From Azolla caroliniana (lineage: Eukaryota; Polypodiophyta): DNA of 64,000 bases. This document shows positions 41,366 through 51,268 of this stretch, one piece after another; the stretch's first letter is position 1; each line of letters opens with the position of its first letter. Where the stretch lies: the NCBI GenBank assembly GCA_043228905.1, contig JBHGNT010000011.1, positions 186,001-250,000 on the forward strand, read 5' to 3'. A program made the translations under genes and the position numbers. The notes beneath the pieces were generated by a model that saw nothing but the letters and a program-made list of their open reading frames with translations, did no database searches and was not told where the DNA came from.

Positions 41366-42477
41366 CTCTCATGCCAAACATGAGCATGTCCAGGTTCTAA
41401 TGGGGTCGCCTTATCTATTTTACACCATTTCTCAGTTGATTTTGCTGCATGCCCAGATGCATCATAGTGCTCCCACCATTTTTCATGCCATTCAGTACCA
41501 TATCCGTTTCTCCCCCACTTGTCAGCATTTTCCTCAATATGAAGAAGTCCAAATGATAAATCTTGCAGAAAATAATCAATCATGAAGTTTTAGTAATCCA
41601 CAATCGTACATAGACCGGTCCTCACAAGAAGCAGACTTAAATATAATGGCAGTTATAGCAGCTTAAATCTCTTCATATTAACTCAATAGGCCAAACAACA
41701 AGAAGCATGTAAAAAAAAGGAAAAATGAAGAGGTTCAATTAATAACAGCGTCGAAACTTGCTCGCACCAAATGGACTATTTCACCTGATGGTAGCAAACT
41801 AACTAAGTAGCATGATAGACATGAGAACATACCTGCCACATTGCTTCTTTCCAAAACTCCCGCCATACGTTTCCAGCTGTATCACGACCTGAATTCTCGC
41901 CTCCGAGCTCCTTGTAATCAAATTTATCAAATGCTTCCCAGAACTTCTCTTCCCATTCAGTTCCATCAAGATTGATACCCCTGATCACAGTCCATGAGCA
42001 TGTAACTCCATCATTCCGCAATTCTTTACCTGTCTCTTTCCACCAATAGGATCCATCTCCATTGACACCACTGTTCATATTTGCACCTGTATTATCTTGC
42101 TGCATAACTGAAGTAACTTGATTTGCCATGTCTGGAATGGGCACACTGGAGACCAACATCTTCAGATGTTTTAATAGCATTCTCTTGAACTTCTACAAGC
42201 GATTGAAGTGGTGGAAGAGAAGATTTTGCTCTACTTTGGAATACCAGCAACCCAGTTTCCATGTTTTCAAAAGGGATATCCAAAGAAGGTGATAATTTCT
42301 CTTTTTCAACGACAAAAGAGGATCTATGAGACAAAGTACTGGGCTCCAGACTTTTTGGGATTTTACTTGTTTCATCTGTCTTCTTATCAGGAGGTGACCA
42401 CGTCCAAAAATCTGGGCCAGGGGTTGCATGAGCTCCCAAGGAAAGATTTGTGGTGGAAGTATCCTTAACCTGGTCCT
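41366..42477 (-). pseudogene. LIKE EARLY STARVATION1 (LESV)-like gene remnant, two internal exons
   Basis: Exon 42477-41833 encodes DFWTWSPPDKK, LPPLQSLVEVQENAI, DGSYWWKETGKELRNDGVTC, WTVIRG, EEKFWEAFDKFDYKELGGEN, SGRDTAGNVWREFWKEAMWQ. Exon 41561-41366 encodes ENADKWGRNGYGTEWHEKWW, EHYDASG and PLEPGHAHVWHER. Splice borders are CAG/GTATG and GAG/GTAAG. These tryptophan-rich repeats are typical of the plastid starch-binding ESV1/LESV family, which promotes and maintains starch granule structure. A one-base frame disruption near 42145, a possible phase mismatch between the two exons, and the absence of the transit-peptide exons and of later exons (expected WGEKYDG-type repeats) argue for a decayed copy. 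Family call is firm; pseudogene status is likely. Confidence 0.75.
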
Positions 42478-43498
42478 CTAAGAAAACAAATATTACAAAT
42501 CATGAAACAAAAGAAAAATAATCAATGGCCCAACAAGCTCTGTGATAGAACATGACAGTAGCAATCTGCTCACTGTGATGTATAAAAAAGAATCATCAAT
42601 GGACCAACAAGCTCTGTGATAGAACATAACAGTAACTCTGCTTTGATGGATGTCACATTTCATGTAAATGTTATTCCCAATAACATACAGTTGAAATGTT
42701 TTACTCTAAGCATCCATAGGTAATGTGCATCTTATGTTACATACATCTCATCTAGCCAAAGATAGAGGAAAAGAAAATCTTCATTGGTCTTGCAGCTCGT
42801 ATTCTGTAGAAGAATACATGTACCATGATAGACATGCAAGATCAATTAAACATGCAGATACAATTAACTATGAGAACACATGTTGTGAAACCCAATCAAA
42901 GAGGATCAGATATGTTTATATCAATATGTTCTCTGCACCCTATGCCAAGCAGCAACAACATTCTTCAAGTTAAACTTCCTCTCTTTACTTTTAAGGATAT
43001 CTCATTTGCAACTTCACTTAACATCAAGTAGCATGGCCTCTTAAGAGCTTTATTACGGTTGTAACTTGTGTTGCATGTGTTTGTGATATAGATCTTGTGA
43101 CTGCTAATTGCAACATGACTCTATGCACTTCTTAAGTTAATACTCCTTTCCTTTACTTAAACGGATCTCACATTAGCAACTTCTCCTACCATCAAGGACC
43201 ATGCCCTCTTAAGAGCTTTATTGAGGGTGTGGTGCATTGGATGAGTTTGTCTCACATATAGATCAAATGTTCCCGTTGAAAGAGGAAATTTGTATTGCTT
43301 TTGTACTAGAAATAGTAACTTTATTGGTATTTTACTAGCTTTTTTTTAGTGTTTGGGATACTAAGTTACATTAAATTTCGATGTTTTTCTACTAATTTTA
43401 ATGAACTTTACCTTTGTTTTAAGGTTTACAGTGTTCCTTTAAAAGAATAATTTCATATCATTGTGTTATTGCCTGTTATTTGCAGTGAACCTCGTTAA
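42478..43498. other. Non-coding interval
   Basis: No gene is supported. There are two copies of a roughly 45-bp unit (AATGGCCCAACAAGCTCTGTGATAGAACATGACAG and its variant) at about 42523 and 42598, and two copies of a diverged 90-bp unit (CTCTTAAGAGCTTTATT...) at about 43035 and 43210. Confidence 0.45.
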
Positions 43499-43641
43499 AA
43501 GATTCCATCTTTTAAACTAAAGATTCCCTCCCCAACCAAAAAGCTTGTCGACAATGTGAATAAGCAAGAATCTCGAAAAACTTTGATGGAGTCGGCAGGT
43601 GACGGGACTTCCAAGTCTTCGGGTGGAAATACAATGAGGAT
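43499..43641 (+). pseudogene. Possible exon interrupted by Copia W3
   Basis: There is a 47-codon open stretch with protein-like composition (KIPSPTKKLVDNVNKQ...). An acceptor-like TTTGCAG lies at about 43478-43484. The W3 LTR starts at 43642. It may be the upstream part of the ParB/methyltransferase-like gene that reappears at 46853, but I see no proof of that. Confidence 0.3.
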
Positions 43642-44092
43642 TGTTGAGAATCAAGCTCAACCTAACATTGTGTGTGAACACACCCCTTGAGCATTTATGA
43701 GCACTCAAAGGTCAAGAGTCATACCACTCTCTACACATTAACTATGTGTCATAGAATCATATTGTATGACACATAACTAATGAGTTTCATATTCCCCATG
43801 ACTAATGGGTCTCCACATTCCCCAAGAGAGTGGTTGTTATAGTTAGTTAATGAAGAGAGAGGGTGATTAAGAAAAGCACCCTTCTCCTACTTCATACTAA
43901 GTCAGTTGTGATTCCTTATAATGCTACATTTTGTATTTGCTATTTTACTTGTGAATATACATCTTCTTCTTCTTCTTGAGTATTTCATTTTCTCTAGCTT
44001 ATCTATCTTGTGTTTCTCTTCTCTTCTCTCTTTTCTCTCACACATAACACACATCTCTTCCGCTACACAAGAATCATACCCAATTCTTTACA
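43642..44092 (+). repeat. 5' LTR of Copia W3
   Basis: TGTTGAGAATCAAGCTCAAC...ATTCTTTACA, 451 bp, is followed by GGGTATCAGAG, a mutated PBS (first T to G). It matches the W1 and W4 LTRs. Confidence 0.85.
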
Positions 44093-44253
44093 GGGTATCA
44101 GAGTGGTTTGGTAGCTTGATCTAGCCCATCCGTGTGTATTGTGTTCTACGCCGACGTTCAAGAAGAACCAGTCCATCACTATCGTAGTGTGACCACATAG
44201 CTCGTATTCAAGAGAGAAGAAAAAGAAAAGAATGAAGAAATCTTCATCGACAA

Positions 44254-46852
44254 TGAATCCTCAAATGGGCAACGCTCTCCCTAACGAGAAGCTAGATCGA
44301 AACAACTTTGCATTTTGGGAGTACAAGATGCACCAATACCTTGTCGGCCGACCCAAAAGACGCCGACTACACAACATGGGAGCAAGCGGCAAGTCGAGTG
44401 ATGTATTGTTTGGCAACGTGTGTTCACGACCACATGCTCGGTTACATTCGAGAAGTCGAGACGCCAAAGAAAGAGTGGGAGAATCTACTAAAGATTTTCA
44501 CCACCAAGAGTTGAACAACATCCAACAAAGGGATATGTCCATCACAAGATACACCTTGAAGATCAAGGAGCTTTGTAATGCACTCGGCTCGATAAGCGTC
44601 ACCGTGGAGGATGACGAAATGTTGTAAATATGCTTCAACGGCCTTGCACCACGATTCGGCACGATGAGGACCGCCATACTAGCACGGGAGAATTCTCCCT
44701 CCTTCTTCAATCTTCAATCCATGTTGTTGGTCAAAGAAAACCACGTTCGGACAAGGAGCAACACCTCGAAAGGCCACATGCTTTACTCACACTCAGATGG
44801 AGGAAGAGGACGCGGTCGTGTAAGAAGAGGTCAATTTGGCCAAGGACGAAGCGGACGAGGCCCAACTTATGAAAACAACTCCACATTTCGGCATCAAGAC
44901 GGAAGCCATCAAGGAACCTTCGGAAAAAGGGGGAGCTTCCATTCCGGTCCGAGCTGACAAAACACGATCGAATGCGGATATTGCGGAAAAATTGGTCACC
45001 ACGAAGAAGAGTGTAGTAAGAAGATACGCGACTCAGCTTCCACTAGCCGACAACTCATCAATTACACCACCAACTCCGACTATGATGATCGTGGCGGAAT
45101 GTTCGTGATGAGATATAGAACAAATTCTATGTCGACGTCTACTTCAAATAACGCATCTAGTCTAGAAGACGTATGGTCGACTCCGGTGCCTTGAACCATA
45201 TGACGTCTCATCAAGAATGGTTCCGAGAACTTCGGGAGCCGGACCGACCCAGCTATAACGAAACCGAAGATGACACTACACACCTGATTCGACATATTAG
45301 CAATGTCCCATTTGGCAAAGAAGGTAACCAAACTTTTATTAAGAATGTCTTGCATGTACCAACCATTACGAAGAATTTGGTCTCCGTCAACCAAATTGTT
45401 GAGCAAGGGATGCAAGTACAATTTAATCAAGGCAGTTGCTTCATTGAAAAAGAGGGTCAACTCATCGCTCGCGGACGAAGAGAGGGCCGAATGTTCATTC
45501 TCAACTTGTACGAGATGAAATCATCCATGTTCGCAAAGAGCACGAAAGCCGATTCCGACATAAAGCTATGCCACAAACGGATTGGCCATATCAACCTTCA
45601 AAAGCTCAAGGCAATACAATCGAAAGGAGTCGTCATCGGGCTCCTAGCATTCAAAGAGAAAGAGATTGAAGGTGTGTGTGCCACTTGCCGATTCGGCAAG
45701 CAACATAGGCACCCGTTTCCGAAGGACTAGAATGTGAGCAAAGGCGTACTCAACGCAATTCATTCCGATGTATGGGGACCAACTCAAACAGTTACATTCG
45801 GCGGATGCCAATACTATGTGGCCTTCATCAATGACTTCTCCAGGCACACCTAGATCTATGTCATGCGGCAAAAGAGCGAAGTCTTCAGACACTTCTAAAA
45901 ATTTCAAAATGAAGTCGAGAAAGCCACAGGCCGACATGTACAATGTCTTCGGTCAGATGGAGGAAAAGAGTACTTCTCCGGTCACGAATTTATGACGTAT
46001 ATCTGAAAGGAAGGAATCAGACGAGAATTCACGTGCCAATACACACCTTAGCAAAATGGTGTAGCCGAACGAAAGAATTGGCACATAGTAGAGGTCGCAC
46101 GAGCAATGATGAACGAAAACAATATATAGAAATCGTATTAGGAAAAAGCGGCTAACACGGCCACATACCTCATGAATTGGTGTATGACATCAAGTGTGCA
46201 CGAATTTACTCCGCATGAGAAATTTTTCGGAAAGAAGCCGGATCTATCAGATGTTCGGATATTCGGCTCCCTTGCATACATGCACATCCCCGACAAGAAG
46301 TGACAAAAGATCGACCCGAAGTCAGAGAAATGTATCCTCGTAAGATACTCACTGGAGCAAAAGCGGTACAAGTGCTATAATCCCTCGACTCGAAAAGCTC
46401 GAGTAAGTTGAGAGGTCATTTTCGACGAGTCTACATCCTAGTATCACCAGAGACAACTTCGACTCTTATTCCGCTCGACCCGGAATCCGCCGAAATAGAG
46501 ATAGAAGCCGAAGATCGGCTCACACGCATGTTCGAAGAAAGCCCAACTACGACAAGGCTTGGTGGGCCATAAGAGCCTCCGAGCGATCAAAGTACATCTC
46601 GGCCAAGTCTGAAGCTGGACAAAGGGAAGGCGAAAATGCTAGAGTATGAAGACGATCACTTCAACAACAACGAATCGACTCACTCCCTCGATAGTGAGTT
46701 CAAAGGCCTTGACATCCGGACAAATGGAGCAAAGAAAACCTTAGTATCCGCAAACGAGAAGCTCCGCCGATCCACCCGTGAAAAGAACCCCGTAAGACAA
46801 TTCGGCTACAATGAGTATATGGCATACCATTACGCCTTTATGATGAAGGTGG
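44254..46852 (+). pseudogene. Copia W3 gag, protease, integrase; 3'-truncated
   Basis: The start MNPQMGNALPNEKLDRNNFA is followed by an internal deletion of about 50 bp. Then come the gag middle, knuckle CGYCGKIGHHEEEC, protease start (VDSGALNHMTSH), GAG-pre-integrase, integrase (IHSDVWGPTQTVTFGG, QCLRSDGGKEYFSGHE, QNGVAERKNW) and the pre-RT linker (KNPVRQFGYNEYMAYHYAFM). Multiple stops and shifts are present. It ends abruptly at about 46852 in MMKVA, with RT, RNase H and 3' LTR missing. Confidence 0.85.
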
Positions 46853-48590
46853 CAATAGGGGAAGAAGGGGAGTTGCTCCTCATACTTGTAAAATCCGAAG
46901 GTGAAGGAAAGCTTCAAGTGGGAAAGACCTTCACCTACAGCAAATAAAGAACGTTGAATATGAGGACAATGACTCATCAAACCTGATGTTCGATGTTGAT
47001 AGCTCAGTGGGGTTGCACAGAGTCCGGATTGATGAAGGCAATTTTATAACAGACTCCTGTCACCCCAAAGCCTTGAAAAAATATGTTCAAACCAAGAACA
47101 ACTTAATTGTCACTTTGCGCTTGTACATTAAAGGAGAACTCATGGTCGCGCAACCAAGCACCCCAGTAAAGACTACCCGAAAAGAAAAATCAGAACACAA
47201 GAAGTACAAGAAAAGGCAGTAATCTGAAGAGGACGAGCTTGGAGTACTCGAGTTCATCGAAGATGAGGAGGAAGATACATAACTCGAAGTAATTCCTCCA
47301 CGTGGCCAGATTGCCTCGGGAATCCTCACCTCCGAACAAAATCGGATTCGAGAAAATATTGTAAAGACAAAGCTTGTTCGTAAGGGACAACTGTTTCATT
47401 TACCAATTTGTTCTATTCAAAGGCAAACAATTGATCTAGAAACAGAACGACGAGCTCTAGAGATAAGAGATCCGCATTCAGTGCATGTGTAGAATTTTGA
47501 AAAGCAAAATGAAATCAATCCACATGCTACTATTGTGCCACTCTTAGTAATGGTAGACCCGGATCAATGCACAATTGTAGTAGACTTCAAATACAATTCG
47601 GCAGATGATTACACATACTACATAATTGGAGGATCCTACTCTATTGAAGCCCGACGTCAACTTGTCAAGGAGTATCCTCTTACCCCCTTCTTCAAATATG
47701 TGGAATGTAAAGTGTATGTTGGACTTACAATGAAGAAGCCAAGTTGCTAGCCCGGGGCCACAATAATGATAATGACTATAGACAAAAGATGTCATGTATA
47801 GAGCACATCAGGTTCTTTCATCACGAGGACCTTGAAGCTTTGCAAAAATTTGGTCCTAGACTGCATCCCGGACTGCAACGACAATGTCTGCTTGAAGTGG
47901 GGATAGCAGTTGACGAAAGCACAAAGTCTGAAGGCTTGAGAAAGTACGACTCATGGTTTCAACTTGCTTTCAGAACAGGGGAGGTGCGGGACCTCCAAGA
48001 TCGAATATTCAGTATATGGGAGCGAAAAATAAATAAAGGGTCAACGATTAAAGAAGGTTAAGTTGGACTCTCAAGTGGAGATGAAGTCTAAGTAACGTAA
48101 AAGTGACTTGGTGATAGAGGAACTAGCCGAGGACATGAAGTTGCTTCCTTGGCGGTCATTGCAAGGGATAAAAGATGACAGATATGATGAAAACGTTCTC
48201 CTTGCCTACGTGGGAAGAAGTGGAGCAGTCTTGCCCAAAAACATCATCGTACAAGGCTCTTGAATTTAGAGAATGGGTATGTGTGTTTAATATCTTCTAT
48301 AGTTGATATTAGGATAATGCGCCTTTTCTTATATAGCTTATAATTGCAGAAACCACCTCGCTCCAAAAAGTTGGGTGATAGGAGCAAAATACGAAAAGCA
48401 AATGACGAAAGGAAAGGAACTAGAGGTGCCCAAAGACTCGGACACACTAAAAAGTTTTTACACAAGGTTGATCCTTTCTGACAACTGTATTATAGTGTAT
48501 ATAATGGTGATGTGCGTAATATGCTTGACATACTACCCAAGAGGCATTATACATTGCTCGTCGCGGACATAACATATGGATTTTGAATAC
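46853..48590 (+). pseudogene. Decayed gene with ParB/sulfiredoxin-like domain and amino-DNA-methyltransferase-like motif
   Basis: One main frame from about 46941 to 47738 (three stops) includes FHLPICSIQRQ, IVPLLVMVDPDQCTI and YYIIGGSYSIEARRQLVKEY. After a one-base deletion near 47735 it continues EEAKLLARGHNNDNDYRQ and RFFHHEDLEAL to FSIWERK (48030). The LP...I / R...V / (I)GG.....A...L / LT-EEA-LLA--HN series is that of ParB/Srx domains. Further on come LPWRSLQGIKDD, PTWEEVEQSCPK and a likely intron (48277-48349). Finally NGDVRNMLDILP and LLVADITYGF match the GD...L..LP....hhhhDPPY layout of beta-class N6-adenine/N4-cytosine methyltransferases, with DITY in place of DPPY. It is clearly dead. 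Families with this fusion are known from bacteria and phages; its presence here is the notable point. Confidence 0.6.
48277..48349 (+). other. Probable intron in the ParB/methyltransferase-like pseudogene
   Basis: GAATGG/GTATGTGTG ... TTATAATTGCAG/AAACC, 73 bp, AT-rich with a pyrimidine-rich 3' part. The codons before it (YKALEFREW) are open in the frame. Confidence 0.5.
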
Positions 48591-49684
48591 ATGTTATAAA
48601 AAGTATACTGACAATTGATCCCCATTTAAATGTGTAGGTGGTGTATTGAGGTTCACTCCAATTTTTAACTAATGTTGGTGAACTTGGTTTGTTGATCTAG
48701 TGATAGTTCCTTGACATGATAAAAAGAATAATCTCAATAACAACCTTATTTGGTTAACTAGTAACAAGTGGATTGTGAAATCTAAAATGCAATTACCAGG
48801 TCACCATCATGGGAGAATTAGACCTCTCACGATTAATACTTTTAATCTAATTCTTAGCCATAAGCCAAATGTATAAAAGAAACATGGTCATATCGTAATT
48901 TGTAGGATATTGTCTTTTATTAGGTAGCAATAGCTGATGCTTAGTGACTTTCAATGTGAAAGGCCAAAAGCTCTCATGCAAAAAAGGCCTTTGGGTGCCC
49001 CAACTTTGGGGCTATTCCTAGACGTAGTTTTTCTGGCACTCTAATTCATTGAGATATACATATTTTTCACTGGACAATTATTTGTGTAATTAAAACATTT
49101 AAAATGTTTCTTATTAGGTAAATATCTGCTTAATTAAGACAGAATGTTTTGAAATTGGTGGTCATTAAGTGTGTGCTAGTTTTAGTTTTAATTTAGCTTA
49201 AGAAGCCTTTGAAGCTTCCATGATTGGATGGAGTGGAGATGCAAGTGATTTTATGCGTTGAAGTATGATGTCCCTGAACCCATTGGTTAGCCTAGTGTGA
49301 GAATGGTGACCCCTTGGAGTTTGATAGTGACCCTGTAAGTGTTGGCCTCTTCAATGGAAATGGATCGAATTATATTTTCGAAATCTTCCCTAAAATCAAG
49401 TAATTGCAAAAAAAGTGTGAAAGTAAATATAAGTGGATGCAAATCAATAGCACTCATGAAGTCAATCTCAGAGTATAGATTGTACCAATCATAAAAACTA
49501 AACCTTAAATCATATATAGTTATTCCAAATCGAAATACGAATGATAAGTAAAGAATCGATTTGGTATTTCCCTTTTATATTGAAAGGAAGGAGTCACTGC
49601 TAGCAGGGAATAGAATCCAAGGAAAAATCATGGAACTCAAAGCTCCCTTGATCTTTCAATTGACTGAAAAGAGGGGATTTTGTT
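48591..49684. other. Non-coding interval
   Basis: It is AT-rich with no supported coding sequence and no clear repeat. It would be the downstream flank of both the ParB-like remnant and the minus-strand serine-rich gene. Confidence 0.5.
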
Positions 49685-50194
49685 TCAGACATGCACAAAT
49701 GCTTGCATTATGTCAATGTTGTTGTCAATGACGCAAGAAATCGGACTTTCTAACCATGAAGCCTCATAATTTGTCATCATCTCTGCAACCTCAGAATTGT
49801 TAGATGTTAGCCATTGATCCGGAACCTGCAGATTTACTGTGTCGTGATATAATGAGCTGCTGCTACAAAGATTTCTTCTTGCTGCATCATGAACTATGCT
49901 CGCCGCGGATTGGCTGCTTCTAGATCTCACGCTATCCAACGATTGGCTGCCTTTCTTTATGTCCTGGATAATCCACAAAATAAAACCCCTTGCCTTAATT
50001 ATTAATTTCATATAAAAGAATCCAATTGGAGTAGTAGATCATCAGAACAAGGGTACCTCACCATGTGTCTTAGGGCCATGTCCAGTGGCCTCCCGGACAA
50101 AGTCTTGCTACCTATGAATCCATCTGACTGCCCTTGTTTCTGGACTTGCACAGGAGAGACGGGTAAGATGATTAAAGATTGCTTCTCCGGTCTA

Positions 50195-50225
<31 letters not shown>

Positions 50226-50334
50226 TTTCTAGGATACTGCGTGATGACAGATTTCCATTTGGACTGCTTCGTCCATTTCTTACATTCAATTTCCTGCTAG
50301 GGTTTGAGTTGGAAATGATTTTACGTTGGTCTCC

Positions 50335-50386
50335 AGCAACAACGAGTGAACTCGATAACCAGCAACAACGAGTGAACTCGATAACC
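50335..50386. repeat. 26-bp tandem duplication inside the serine-rich gene
   Basis: Two perfect copies (50335-50360 and 50361-50386) begin AGCAACAACGAGTGAACTCG. Because 26 is not a multiple of three, the second copy shifts the reading frame. With a single copy, ...SSSLVVAG joins DQRKIISNSNPSRKL in frame. Confidence 0.85.
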
Positions 50387-50453
50387 TGCTGAAACGAGTA
50401 AATTGGTGGGCACCACCATCTGCTTGATCTGCAGGCCGTGCTAATGTTGCACT

Positions 50454-51268
50454 TGAAAGAGTTTCACTCCGATTCGAAATCAAAAATTGAACTTAGACGC
50501 AACAGGAAATAAGAAAGAACACACACTTTACGTGGAAAACCCTGATTTAGGGAAAAACCACGGAACAGAGCTTTCACTATGAGAAATGACAGAATACAAT
50601 CACAGAACAATGAAACCTGATTTGGTATGAGCATGTACTGAAACCACGATTTCAGTCAAGCTCTTCAAACTCTAGCACGCAAGTGACTGTTCCTTCCGAA
50701 GCTTCAGAAGCTTCTCTGTCTTTTTCTCTTTTGCTTCACACTTCTTTTCTTCTTACTTAGCTTCTGAGTACGTATACTCTTACACAGCCACTACTGTGCA
50801 GAAAACCAGTCGTTCTCAGATTTTTTACCACACACACACTACTCGTTTTTCTCTCATATATCTATATCTCACACCCTCACATTCGCTATGTAGGTTTTCC
50901 CCTTTTCTCACTATTTCACTCTTAGTGAGTTATCCCACATACAGGCGCACTACCAGGCCTGTCAGCATATATATACTAAGTCATTTTCTTCTTTGAATGT
51001 AGAAGACATATGTATATGTATATGTGTGTCTATTCGACTGAGTACGAATTTGACTCTCTCACCGAATTCGATTAGCTAACCCCCGATTCGGTTCTTCGCA
51101 ATTGACTATTCTTTTACTTTCCGAATTTCGACCAAATTCGGTAATTTGGTTTTTCGGCCGATTTCAGTGATTCGACTCTAATCGGCTTTTCGACCGATTT
51201 CGACCAGTCGACACTCAAGTCGACTTTTCGGCCGACTCCCCCGCAAGGAGGGACGCCTTTACACAACA
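50454..51268 (-). repeat. 3' LTR of Copia S
   Basis: Plus strand TGAAAGAGTTTCACTCC...TTTACACAACA. It contains ACGTGGAAAACCCTG near 50530, a motif shared with the Z LTRs, and repeated GATTTCGACC/CGGCCGA units near the U3 end (about 51120-51240). Confidence 0.95.

Noticed and set aside
41322-41585. 87-codon plus-strand open frame
   Set aside because: Antisense to the LESV-like exon.
46853-48590. Bacterial contamination as the source of the ParB/methyltransferase-like region
   Set aside because: It is embedded in plant retrotransposon sequence, has a plausible plant intron and plant-like composition, and decays like its surroundings; still worth checking by read support.
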